A stretch of 64,000 bases of DNA from Polytrichum commune (lineage: Eukaryota > Streptophyta > Polytrichopsida > Polytrichales > Polytrichaceae): NCBI GenBank assembly GCA_950295325.1, contig OX485808.1, positions 18,682,527-18,746,526 on the forward strand, written 5' to 3'. Positions 22,182 to 33,115 of the stretch are shown piece after piece; positions within the stretch are counted from its first letter, which is position 1, and every line of letters starts with the position of its first letter. The position numbers and the translations under genes were made by a program. Below the pieces are notes generated by a model. That model was not told the origin of the DNA. It made no database searches and worked only from the letters and a program-made list of their open reading frames with translations.

Positions 22182-23660
22182 ATGGCTATCAAAAATGCGG
22201 GTTATGATGGTGAGCCCGGGGTTTCCAAAAGGTTGTGAGGCTCAAATTGGAACAAGGATCATGTGCAAGTGGAATTTGACCATACCATTGGTTCTAATGA
22301 CAATGGTGGGCATGAGGGTGAATTTGGTAAGGAAAATGGAGGAGTGCTTTGAAAAGGGCTCCCTCAAACCTCAAAAAAACATTTGGGGCCTAGAATACCG
22401 AAAGGACCCAAAACCTTGGAGGGCATTAATGTTGGATTGAAATTCCAATTCGAAATGCTTGGAAGGTATTGATGTTGGAATGAATTTGGTGTTAATGAGG
22501 CACCCGGGGCTTCTTAAGGCCTATGTGCGCTATTCAAACGCACAAATGAAGGATACACCTAAAACGGACGAGCTTTCTAAGAAATGCATCGTTTTAGGTG
22601 GGGTTTTAAAAGCGGGTGGTGGATGCCTTGTTTAAGTCCCCAAGGCTTCTTGAGGACATGGTGGGGACCATCAAATTTGCAAGAGCATTGAAGCCGATGG
22701 TCCCAAAAAGAAGTTTGGCGGCGCATCACCACAAGTGGCTTTAGCCAAATTAGGTCCCAAAGAAATGAGTGCAAATTGTTTGGTCCATTTTACTTAGGCA
22801 AAACATGTTGGTGCCGCGGACGGAATGTTGAAAGGTGGCTTTATGCTTCCAAAGCAAATCATACTTGTGCCGCGGACGGAATGTTGGGAGGTGGGTTTGT
22901 CCTACCAAGGCAATTCATGTTCGTGCCGCGGACGGAGTGTGGGAAGGTGGCTTTGTGCTACCAAGGCAAAACATGTTTGTTTTGTGGACAAACTATTAGA
23001 AATTGGTTTTGTGGCACCAAACCAATTTGTCCCGCGGACGAAATGTTTAAAGTTGGCTTTGCGGACCAAGCCAAGCCAAGTTGCCGAGGACCGAATGTAA
23101 GACGATGGCATTGTGGCCTAGGCTAGTAGCCTTTAGCCAAGGCCAAGTCTTTTGTACCTTGAGGCTCAAATGAATGGGAGAATTGTCTCATGGGTTGACA
23201 AAGAGGCAGGCCATTCCTTCTTGAGCCCAAAACTCACAAGGGAGTTGGGGCTTGCCGATTGATAGAGCGGGCAAGCCCACCAAGGTGCGGTTTGGAAAGG
23301 GCGAACCGCATGAAACAAAGGAGGCCGCGATGCATGTAACCTTTCAATGTGGGACATTGGATTTTTGTCAAAATTTCACACCAAGTGAAATAGATGAAAT
23401 GCATGTCATTGTGAAGGCCGCCTTCTTTGAAACTCACATGATAGATGTGAGGTGCAAGCCGGTGTGCTTGCGGTGCATTATGATGTGTCATAATGGCAAA
23501 GAATTGAAGTTCAAATTGACAAGGACTCCTATGGTAGGAGGACCTAAGTTGAATTTGGTCTTAATGGACCAAATGAAATATAGAAAGTATAATGGTCGTG
23601 GTTCAATTGGAGCAACTCCAAGGAACGTATGGGGAGGCTAGGAAAGATGGACCTCCTCCA
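22182..23660 (+). pseudogene. Element D gag and protease remnant
   Basis: Gag ATG at 22182 (MAIKNAGYDGEPG in segments). The block EAQIGTRIMCKWNLTIPLVL and the gag core (LSKKCIVLGG near 22575) follow with frameshifts. Six Cys-rich units precede the protease block 23252-23641 (KPTKVRFGKGEPHETKEAAM, MVGGPKLNLVLMDQM). DTG is DKE in VDKEAGHSFLSPKL. Confidence 0.86.
22805..23100 (+). repeat. Cys-rich tandem array of element D, six units
   Basis: Six units; the first three begin with GTGCCGCGGACGGA, later ones are more diverged. Translated in one frame they give Cys/Trp/Gly-rich peptides such as CRGPNVRRW. Confidence 0.8.
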
Positions 23661-24950
23661 AACAACATTGGTGTGATGTTGGTGAGATACAAGGATGTAT
23701 TCACCAATGTGTTGCCCAAAAAAATTGCCGCCAAGGAGTGAAAAATAACTTTGCTCAACGAGAGATTGAGTTCTTGAGGTATGTGGTGACAAAGGAAGTT
23801 GGTGGACGAACATGAAGAATGTCAAGGCAATCCAAAAGGAGAATTGGCCCTTGATTCAAAAGGGCTTAGGTCATTTGTTGGCCTAGCCAATTAGTACCAC
23901 AACTTCATTCGAGAGTTTTCTAAGGTTCCTAGGACCTTATTCAACTTATTGAGGAAAATGGCTATCCCAAGAGTGGGATGAGCCTTGTCACCAAGCCTTT
24001 GGGGGGCTCAAAAATAAGTTCTCTTCGCCGCCCGTGCTTAAGTTCGCGGACTTTAACAAACCTTTTGAGGTGCATATGGGGGCGAGTAATTTTACCATTG
24101 GCGGATGTTGATCCGAGATGGATGCCCATTGCATATGGGAGCATTAAGCTTAATGGTTGTCGAACCTAGTGCGATTTGTAAAAGAAAGGACTATCCCAAG
24201 AGTGGGATGAGCCTTGTCCCCAAGTCTTTGGGGAGCTTAATACAAAGTTGTCTTTGCCACCCGTGTTCAAGTTCGCGGAGCTTGACAAACCTTTTGAGGT
24301 GCATACGGAGGGGGGCGAGTGACTTTGCCATTGGCGGATGGTTAACGTAAGATGGATGGCCATTGCATATGAGAGCGTTAAGCTTGATGGTTATCCGACC
24401 TTATCCGACTTGTGGAAGAATTGGCTATCCCAAGAGTGGGAGGAGCCTTGCCACCAAGTCTTTGGGGAGCTTGAGAGCAAGTTCTCTTAGACGCCCGTGC
24501 TCAAGTTCGCGGAGCTTGACAAACCTTTTGAGGTGCATACGGGGGTGAATGACTTTGCCAATGGCGGATTGTTGATTTAAGATGGATGGCCATTGCATAT
24601 GGGAGCATGAAGCTCGATGGTTGTCAAAGAAGACAACCAACTCATGCCAAACAACTTCTTTGCCGTAGTGCCTTACCTGAAGATGTGGCGACACTATTTG
24701 GGGTCGCACAAAGCAAAGGTCTATATGGACAATGTGTCCTAAAAGAATTTTGACATTCAAGCGCAAGTGAGCGCCAAGTCATTGCGGTGGCATGATAGTT
24801 TGGCGCTTATGAACGTGGATTTGATCCACAAACCGGACCGTGGAAATGTGGTGTTGGATGCGCGAAGTAGACCGGAAGAGTTCCAAGCAATGAGAACCAT
24901 CCAAACCTTGTGGCTAATGTGTGCTGGCGAAGGAAACTTGTAATGCAAGA
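23661..24950 (+). pseudogene. Element D RT remnant and RNase H region
   Basis: The lead-in VRYKDVFTNVLPK (23680-23725) is followed within about ten codons by NNFAQREIEFLRYVV, which normally lies after the RT palm. Fingers and palm are therefore deleted. The thumb/connection segment GLANxYHNFIREFSK leads into three RNase H units (Asp to Gly) and one C-terminal part ending with the RPEEFQAMRTIQTLWLM linker. Confidence 0.88.
23960..24560 (+). repeat. RNase H tandem array of element D, three units
   Basis: CTATCCC marks at 23962, 24191 and 24425, with spacings of 229 and 234 bp. Confidence 0.88.
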
Positions 24951-26433
24951 TACGGGAGGGGTAAATTAACTACCCCAAAGCACAAAAGCTTTTAGGTGAG
25001 CTTCGCAAGAGCAAGGTGCTCAAAGAGGTTAAGTTGGTGGACGGATTGTTCAAGTGCAAGCAAAGTTGGGTGTATGTGCCACAAGGCAAGTTGAGGCTAT
25101 CGGTTTTGAAGGAGGAATATGATAGTCCTATTGCCGGCCATAAAGGAGAAAGAAACAATTGCCATAGAATGGTGTCAAAGAGGTACCATTGGCGGTGCAT
25201 AAAGGAGGATATAACCCACTTTGTGAAGGCGTGAATAAAGTGCCAAGTGAACCGAGCCTCTTACCAAAAGCAAGGCGGTTTCTTGCAACCGTTGCCTATC
25301 CCGTCGGCGTCATGGCATAGTATGTGCATGGACTTGATCACAAGTTTGCCGGAGTCACATGGGTATGATGCCATCTTGTTGATGGTAGAGCGGTTTGCCA
25401 AGTTGGCACACATGGTGCCGATTGTGGGAACCGCCACCGCATTGGAGACCGCATAGCCTTTTCTCAAAGGATGGTTGAGGCACCACGGGTTGCCAAGAGT
25501 GATTGTGTGGGATCAAGATTCAAAGTTCACAAGTGCATTTTCAATGCATTTCTCTAAGGAGGTCGGAATGAAACTAAGGTTTAGCACGGCCTTGCATTCC
25601 CAAATGGATGAGAAAACGGAGCGTGTGAATGGAGTCTTGAAGCAATACTTGAGGAACTTGGTGGGGGCGGACCAAGGAGATTGGGCGGACTATGTGGGTC
25701 GAGCGGAGTGTAATTGCAATGTAGCCACGCACTTGGCTACCAAGGGGTGGTCTTTCGTGGTGGCTTATGGAGTGGATGCGCTCCAACCTATTAACCTAGC
25801 TCTCGAGGGGGCACATTCAACACTAGAGTTCAGCCAAGATGGTGAGGACTTGGCCAAGGATGGTAAACAAATCTTGGAGATGACCAAGTTGTTGGTGGAG
25901 AAAGCCCGAAGGTGCTACGGAGTGCAAATCAATGCCGGAAGACGCGAAGTGGAGTATGAGGTGGACCAATAAGGTGTTGTTGAATGTGGACAACTTCACC
26001 TTGCCCAAAGGCCTTACTCCAAAAGTTCATGTCTAAAATTGGAGCTTCGTTTTCCATTGTGGACAAGTGTTCAAGGACATGTATAAGTTGGAATTACCGC
26101 CGGAGATCAAAGTACATCCGACATTTCATGTCTCATTAGGAAAGTCATATAAGGACGACACCTTGTGGCCCGATCACAAGCAAGTGATTAGGCCACGTCC
26201 CGACCTTGTGGAGGTCATTTGGAACATGAGGTAGGAGGGCATCCTCAAGTGTAGGAAGCCCAAGTGAAAATGAAAAAAAATGTACAAAGGAGTACTTGGT
26301 GAAATGGTGAGGATACCATGAGAAAGAAACCGCTTGGGTGGCGGCAAGAGACATGGTGAACACCAATGAATTGGTGAAGCACTTTGAAGAAACTAAGGCT
26401 AGATATTCCAATAAAATGAAGCGTAGGCATTGA
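24951..26433 (+). pseudogene. Element D integrase and chromodomain remnant
   Basis: Zinc region 25016-25234, broken at its CxxC. First Asp in MCMDLITSLPES (25247-25456), TAG after TALETA, and second Asp (VIVWDQDSKFTSAF) and Glu (KTERVNGVLKQYLR) in 25475-25972. The C-terminal domain is frameshifted after EVDQ. The chromodomain reads TKEYLVKW, TGA, GYHEKETAWVAARD and ends at 26431-26433. Confidence 0.9.
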
Positions 26434-27235
26434 TGAGGACATCAATCTCCTTTAGTGGGGGAGAGACGCTAGTAGCACACTTAGCTTCGAGGCTAATTAC
26501 TCCACAACATGAACTTGTTCTTTGGCTTGAGGGAATAAAGTCCAAACTTTAGTGGTGCAAAGAGAAAAGTATGAGATGAGGTCCTAGTCTTGTACTTGTG
26601 CTTGGTTAATGGAAGAGGGGGAATAGATGTGCCAAACTAGGTTGGGTAAGCCGAGTAATTGGGGGCCATGGCTTGGAGGGGCCTTGGATAAAACCAAGAA
26701 ACTTCTTAGTTGTGGGCTTGTCCGGGCGGGGACAAGATGATGGCGCGTGCTCATAAAAGTGCTACCCGCGAGCTAACGAGAGTTGGCGCATGGGAGTCAT
26801 GAACCCATGTCTCGAAAGAGCAAAGTGGGAACCGAGTCGGGCGGGACTTGGCATCACCCCCGTGCGATCGAGGCGTGGCTTAACAATGGAAAGCCATCTC
26901 GGAGTTGCAACCGAGACAACTTAGTGGAAGCGTTGAGGTCTCGCCTAGATGTGTCACGTTAGGCTAGTGGAGCCTAACGGGGGGGGAGGCCCCAAAGGAG
27001 GGGCAACCCAAGTGAGTCCCAAAGTAGGTGGGTCTAGTATAGGTTAGGTCCTTGGATGAGAGATCCAAGGTCGCTAATGGACCACCTAGGAACGACACCT
27101 TTGGGACTATGCCAAATTTGAAGATGCATTGTGGGGGTCGCGCCCTAAGGTAAACACAATGCCGCACCATAGAGGATGGCAACTTGAGAATTGGTGTGCC
27201 GACTACGAGTATAGTCGATGAGGGCATCGACTCCG
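26434..27235 (+). other. 3' untranslated region of element D
   Basis: About 800 bp, non-coding in sense. Perfect stems include GTTAGGCT/AGCCTAAC (26958-26978), CTTGGAT/ATCCAAG (27051-27069) and GTCGATG/CATCGAC (27214-27231). The antisense ORF 26964-27434 (156 codons) overlaps its end. Confidence 0.75.
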
Positions 27236-27250
27236 TTTGGTGGGGGTGAG
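27236..27250 (+). other. Polypurine tract of element D
   Basis: TTTGGTGGGGGTGAG immediately before the 3' LTR. Confidence 0.88.
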
Positions 27251-28222
27251 TGTCGCGCACCTCTCCATGAGGAGTGCCCGAAACACCATGGGCACAAGGG
27301 GGACCCCGGAGTGACACCCGGGACTTGTGGCGCCGTTGGTGAGAGGGCCCAAGTGATCCTAGTGTGGGTGAGGGCCCCGGGCGTTGGGAACGCCTCCCAC
27401 CCACGAAGACTAGGAGGCACAAGGGTAAGGCCATGAGTTATGCGTAGCTCATGGCGTGGTGATTCTAGATAGCTCAAGAACACCTCAATCGGAGGTGTGA
27501 GCTAGGAGTTATGGCCATTTGAGTGGGGCGCTGTCCCGGGACAGCGCCCTGGTACAGCAGTGCCTGGGAGTGATTCCCGGGACTGCAAAGGTTCAAACAG
27601 GCATAACTTCCTCAATACTTGCCCGAATGGGGCAAGTGAGGAGTCCATCAGCATCTACGTGAAGCGTAGATGAAGATGGAGTGGTTGGTTGTTATGATCA
27701 GACATCATACAAGGAAGTTATGATGGTCTGAAGCTGCTGGGGGGTTCTAGGCCCAGCAGCTAAAGGAAAATGTCCACTTGGCCCCAACTCTTGTTAGAGA
27801 GACAAGAGGTTGGTTGACGGTGGGGTAGGGGCCCCGCGTGAAGTCCTAGAGGCTTATATGGGTGAGGTGGTGTGGCCTCACCCACCCGAGGCCGAACGGC
27901 AAGGCCTCCATGGGCTTTGGCCTATTGTGAGGCCATAGTTGCCTAGTATGGTTCGGGTTGTTGTAGTGTTGCTCCGGCAACGCGATGATCAACATAGGAT
28001 TGGACTTCCATGGATGGAAGTCCACATTGGGGAAATGGGTTACCGATTAAGGGGTGAGTCCCGAAAGCAAAGTAGGAGGGTTGGTTCCCTCCTATGAACT
28101 ATTGGTCCGGGGTAAGAGGAGCTATCCATTAGCATGGCGGAATGCGAAGGGTTAGCGCTCGTAACCTTTGCTAGAAACGAAAATTGGCAAGATTATTAAG
28201 GGACCTAGCAAGGGTTGCGACA
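27251..28222 (+). repeat. LTR L9: 3' LTR of element D
   Basis: 972 bp, almost identical to L8. Its outer flank AATGC belongs to element E and does not match the flank of L8. Confidence 0.96.
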
Positions 28223-29176
28223 AATGCACTACGACAAAGAAGTTCTTTGTCATGAGTTGGTTGTCTTCTTTGACAACCATCGAGCTTCATGCTCCCATAT
28301 GCAATGGCCATCCATCTTACATCAACAATCCGCCATTGGCAAAGTTAATCAACCCCGTATGCACCTCAAAAGGTTTGTCAAGCTCCGCGAACTTGAGCAC
28401 GGGCGGCGAAGAGAACTTGCTCTTAAGCTCCCCAAAGACTTGGTGACAAGGCTCATCCCACTCTTGGGATAGCCCTTTCTTTCACAAGTCACACAAGGTT
28501 CGACAACCATTAAGCTTAATGTTCCCATATGCAATGGGCATCCATCTTGGATCACATCCGCCAATGGTAAAGTTACTCGCCCCCGTATGCACCTCAAAAG
28601 GTTTGTCAAACTCCGCGAACTTGAGCACGGGCGGCGAAGAGAACTTGCTCTTAAGCTCCTCAAAGACTTGGTGGTAAGGCTCATCCCACTCTTGGGATAA
28701 CCATTTCTTGCACAAGCCGGACAAGGTTCGACAACCATTAAGCTTAATGCTTACATATGTAATGGTCATCCATCTTGGATCAACATCCGCCAATGGTAAA
28801 GTTACTCGCCCCCATATACACCTCAAAAGGTTTTTCAAAGTCCGCGAACTTAAGCACGGGCGGCGAAGAGAACTTGCTTTCGAGCTCCTCAAAGACTTGG
28901 TGGCAAGGCTCATCCCACTCTTGGGATAGCCATTTCTTGCACAAGCCAGACAAGGTTCGACAACCATTAAGCTTAATGCTTACATATGCAATGGTCATCC
29001 ATCTTGGATCAACATCCTTTGTCACCACATACCTCAAGAACTCACTCTCTTGTTGAGCAAAGTTATTTTTCACTCCTTGGTGGTAACTTTTGGGCAACAC
29101 ATTGGTGAATACATCCTTGTATCTCACCAACATCCCACCAAAGTGGTTTAGGGGAGGCCCATCTTTCCTAGCCTCC
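28223..29176 (-). pseudogene. Element E RNase H array and RT end
   Basis: Minus strand. Three RNase H units (FEVHTGASNFTIGGC) are joined directly to the post-palm RT segment SEFLRYVVTKDVDPRW (28780-29184). An extra deletion has removed the thumb/connection part seen in other copies. The RT lead-in VRYKDVFTNVLPK is just upstream, without fingers or palm. Confidence 0.85.
28300..29020 (-). repeat. RNase H tandem array of element E, three units
   Basis: GGGATAGCC/GGGATAACC marks near 28466, 28695 and 28924, with a period of about 229 bp. Confidence 0.85.
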
Positions 29177-30147
29177 TGTCGCAACCCTTGCTAGCTCCCT
29201 TAACAATCTTGCCAATTTTCGTTTCTAGCAAAGGTTACGAGCGCTAACCATTCGCATTCCGCCATGCTAATGGATAGCTCCTCTTACCCCGGACCAATAG
29301 TTCATAGGAGGGAACCAACCCTCCTACTTTGCTTTCGGGACTCACCCCTTAATCGGTAACCCATTTCCCCAATGTGGACTTCCATCCATGGAAGTCCAAT
29401 CCTATGTTGATCATCGCGTTGCCGGAGCAACACTACAACAACCCGAAGCATACTAGGCAACTATGGCCTCACAATAGGCCAAAGCCCATGGAGGCCTTGC
29501 CGTTCGGCCTCGGGTGGGTGAGGCCACACCACCTCACCCATATAAGCCTCTAGGACTTCACGCGGGGCCCCTACCCCACCGTCAACCAACCTCTTGTCTC
29601 TCTACAAGAGTTGGGGCCAAGTGGACATTTTCCTTTACCTGCTGGGCCTAGAACCCCCCAGCAGCTTCAGACCATCATAACTTCCTTGTATGATGTCTGA
29701 TCATAACAACCAACCACTCCATCTTCATCTACGTTTCACGTAGATGCCGATGGACTCCTCACTTGCCCCATTTGGGCAAGTTATGAGGACGTTATGCCTC
29801 TTTGAACCTTGGCAGTCCCGGGAGTCACTCCCAGGCACTGCTGCACCAGGGCGCTGTCCCGGGACAGCGCCCCACTCAAATGGCCATAACTCCTAGCTCA
29901 CACCTCCGATTGAGGTGTTCTTGAGCATTCTAGAATCACCACGCTATGAGCTACGCATAGCTCATGGCCTTACCCTCATGCTTCCTAGTCTCAGTGGGTG
30001 GGAGGCGTTCCCAACGCCCGGGGCCCTCACCCACACTAGGATCACTTGGGCCCTCTCACCAACGGCGCCACAAGTCCCGGGTGTCACTCCGGGGTCCCCC
30101 TTGTGCCCATGGTGTTTCGGGCACTCCTCATGGACAGGTACGCGACA
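29177..30147 (-). mobile_element. Solo LTR L10 in element E
   Basis: 971 bp LTR with TGTCGC/GCGACA ends and no PBS or PPT beside it. The perfect target duplication CCTCC lies at 29172-29176 and 30148-30152. Removing it restores GCCTCCCCATAAG of element E. It is the product of LTR-LTR recombination. Confidence 0.95.
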
Positions 30148-30152
30148 CCTCC

Positions 30153-31604
30153 CCATAAGTTCTTTGGAGTTGCTTCAATTGAACCACAACCATTATGTTT
30201 TCCATTTTTCATTTGGTCCATTAAGACCAAATTCAACTTGGGTCCTCCTACCATAGGACTCCTTGTTAATTTGAACTTCATCTCTTTGCCATGATGACAC
30301 ATCATAATGCACCGCAAGCACACCGGCTTGGGCCTCACATCTATCATGTGAGTTTCAAAGAAGGTGACCTTTACAATGACATGCACCTCATTAATTTCAC
30401 ATAGAATAAAATCTTGACAAAAATCTAATGTCCCACATTAAAATGTGACATGCATCGCCTCCTCCTTTGCTTCATGCGGTTCGCCCTTTGCAAACCGCAC
30501 CTTGGTGGGCTTGCCCGCTCTACGCGTCAGCAAGCCCCAACCCCCTTAAGAGCTTTGGGCTCATGAAAGACTGCCTTAACTCTTTGTCAACCCATGAGAC
30601 AAGTCTCCCATTCATTTGAGCCTCAAGGTACAAAATACTTGGCCTCGGCTTAAGGCTACTAGCCTTGGCCACAAAGCCATCGTCCAACATTTGGTCCTCG
30701 GCAACTTGGCTTGGCTTGGTCCGCAAAGCCGACTTTTAAACATTTCGTCCGCGGGACAAATTGGTTTGGTGCCACAAAACCAATTTCTAATAAATTACCC
30801 GCAAAACAAACATGTTTTGCCTTGGTAGCATAAAGCCACCTTCCCACACTCCGTCCGCGGCACGAACATGAATTGCCTTGGTAGGACAAACCCACCTCCC
30901 AACATTCCGTCCGCGGCACAAGTATGATTTGCTTTGGAAGCATAAAGCCACCTTTTAACATTCCGTCCGCGGCACCAACATGTTTTGCCTAAGTAAAATG
31001 GACCAAACAATTTGCACTCATTTCTTTGGGACCTACTTTGGCTAAAGCCACTTGTGGTGATGCGCCGCCGAACTTCTCTTTGGGACCATCGGCTTCAATG
31101 CTCTTGCAAACTTGATGGTCCCCACCATGTCCTCAAGAAGCCTTGGGGACTTAAACAAGGCATCCACCACCCGCTTTTAAAACCCCACCTAAAAGGATAC
31201 ATTTCTTAGAAAGCTCGTCCGTTTTAGGTGTATCCTTCATTTGTGCGTTTGAATAGCGCACATAGGCCTTAAGAGGCCCCGGGTGCCTCATTAGCACCAA
31301 ATTCATTCCAACATCAATACCTTCCAAGCATTTCAAATTGGAATTTCAATCCAACATTAATGCCCTCCAAGGTTTTGGGTGCTTTCGGTATTCTAGGCCC
31401 CAAATGTTTTTTGAGGTTTGCGGGAGCCCTTTTCAAAGCACTCCTCCATTTTCCTTACCAAATCCACCCTCATGCCCACCATTGTCATTTGAACCAATGG
31501 TATGGTCAAATTCCACTTGCACATGATCCTTGTTCCAATTTGAGCCTCACAACCTTTTGGAAACCACGGGCTCACCATCACAACCCGCATTTTTTTATAG
31601 CCAT
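30153..31604 (-). pseudogene. Element E gag and protease remnant
   Basis: Gag ATG at 31604 (minus strand), with segments EAQIGTRIMCKWNLTIPLV and LSKKCILLGG. Six Cys-rich units follow, then LEAQMNGRLVSWVDKELRQS with DKE in place of DTG. The protease block at 30300-30500 is more decayed than in other copies. Confidence 0.84.
30690..30985 (-). repeat. Cys-rich tandem array of element E, six units
   Basis: Six degenerate units, with CCGTCCGCGGCAC-like starts on the + strand. Confidence 0.78.
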
Positions 31605-31633
31605 GTTTCCCTCAAAGTGCAAGCTCAAAATTT

Positions 31634-31653
31634 GGAACCCTGCTATGATACCA
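31634..31653 (-). other. Primer-binding site of element E, one substitution
   Basis: Minus strand TGGTATCATAGCAGGGTTCC; the usual GAGC has become TAGC. Confidence 0.88.
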
Positions 31654-31655
31654 CG

Positions 31656-32629
31656 TGTCGCAACCCTTGCTAGCCCCCTTAGCAATCTTGCCAATTTTCC
31701 TTTCTAGCAAAGGATACGAGCGCTAACCCTTCGCATACCGCCATGCTAATGATTAGCTCCTCTTACCCCGGACCATATAATTCAAAGGAGGGGAACCAAC
31801 CCTCCTACTTTGCTTTCGGGACTCACCCCTTAATCGGTAACCCATTTCTTCGATGTGGACTTCCATCCATGGAAGTCCCATCTTATGTTGATCATCGCAT
31901 TGCCGGAGCAACACTACAACAACCCGAACCATACTAGGCAACTATGGCCTCACAATGGGCCAAAGCCCATGGAGGCCGTGCCGTTCGGCCTCGGGTGGGT
32001 GAGGCCACACCACCTCACCCATATAAGCCTCTAGGACTTCACGCGGGGCCCCTACCCCACCGTCAACCAACCTCTTGTCTCTCTACCAAGAGTTGGGGCC
32101 AAGTGGACATTTTCCCTTAGCCGCTGGGCCTAGAAGCCCCCAGCAGCTTCAGACCATCATAACTTCCTTGTATGATGTCTGATTCCAGCAACCAACCACT
32201 TTATCTTCATCTACGCTTCACGTAGATGCCGATGGACTCCTCACTTGCCCCATTCGGGCAAGTCTTGAGGAAGTTATGCCTGTTTGAACCTTGGCAGTCC
32301 CGGGAATCACTCCCAGGCACTGCTGTAGCAGGGCGCTGTCCCGGGACAGCACCCCACTCAAATGGCCATAACTCCTAGCTCACACCTCGGATTGAGGTGT
32401 TCTTGAGCATTCTAGAATCACCACGCCATGAGCTACGCATAGCTCATGGCCTCACCCTCATGCCTCCTAGTCTTTGTGGGTGGGAGGCGTTCCCAACGCC
32501 CGGGGCCCTCACCCACACTAGGATCACTTGGGCCCTCTCACCAACGGCGCCACAAGTCCCGGGTGTCACTCCGGGGTCCCCCTTGTGCCCATGGTGTTTC
32601 GGCCACTCCTCATGGAGAGGTGCGCGACA
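31656..32629 (-). repeat. LTR L11: 5' LTR of element E
   Basis: 974 bp with TGTCGC/GCGACA ends. The outer flank GCTTG is element F sequence. Confidence 0.96.
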
Positions 32630-33115
32630 GCTTGAGAGCAAGTGTTTTTAGACGCCCATGCTCAAGTTCGCGGAGCTTGACAAACCTTTTGAGGTGCATA
32701 CGGGGGTGAATGACTTTGCCAATGGCGGATTGTTGATGTAAGATGGATGGCCATTGCATATGGGAGCATGAAGCTCGATGGTTGTCAAAGAAGACAACCA
32801 ACTCATGCCAAACAACTTTTTGGCGTAGTGCATTGTTGAAGATGTGGCGATACTATTTGGGGTCGCACAAAACAAAGGTCTACATGGACAATGTGTCCTA
32901 AAAGAATTTTCACATTCAAGCGCAAGTGAGCGCCAAGTCATTGCGGTGGCATGATAGTTTGGCGTTTATGAAGGTGGATTTGATCCACAAACCGGACCGT
33001 GGAAATGTGGTGCCGGATGCGCGAAGTAGACCGGATGAGTTCCAAGCAATGAGAACCATCCAAACCTTGTGGCTAATGTGTGCCGGCGAAGGAAACTTGT
33101 GATGCAAGATACGGG
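32630..33115 (+). pseudogene. Element F RNase H end
   Basis: Begins inside the last RNase H unit (AGACGCCCATGCTCAAG, then FEVHTGVNDFA) at the point where E inserted, and continues through the RNase H C-terminal part and the RPDEFQAMRTIQTLWLM linker. The catalytic Asp position is Gly. Confidence 0.85.

Larger units (their letters stand above)
21159..28222 (+). mobile_element. Element D: full-length Ty3/gypsy element with discordant flanks
   Basis: 7,064 bp with LTRs 21159-22130 and 27251-28222 that share rare variants (TTCTAGATAGCTC, ACTGCAAAGG, CATCAGCATC) and differ at about one position by eye. The left flank is F protease sequence (CGGTG) and the right flank is antisense RNase H sequence of element E (AATGC), so there is no target duplication. 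It has six Cys-rich units, three RNase H units and a complete 3' UTR. Recombination between two very similar insertions, one in F and one in E, explains the flanks. Confidence 0.93.
28223..32629 (-). mobile_element. Element E: 3'-truncated Ty3/gypsy element
   Basis: Minus-strand element with 5' LTR 31656-32629, PBS, gag, protease and part of RNase H. It ends at the D junction (28222/28223); integrase, 3' UTR and 3' LTR are absent. The solo LTR L10 interrupts it. The outer LTR end abuts + strand RNase H sequence of element F (GCTTG at 32630), so E was inserted in F. Confidence 0.9.

Noticed and set aside
22805-23100. Regular repeats with variable spacers resembling a CRISPR array
   Set aside because: Units are contiguous and degenerate with no unique spacers, they sit inside gag-protease, and the DNA is eukaryotic.
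21159-28222. Element D as a simple insertion that lost its target duplication by point mutation
   Set aside because: The flanks come from different elements in opposite orientations, so mutation of a 5-bp duplication cannot explain them.
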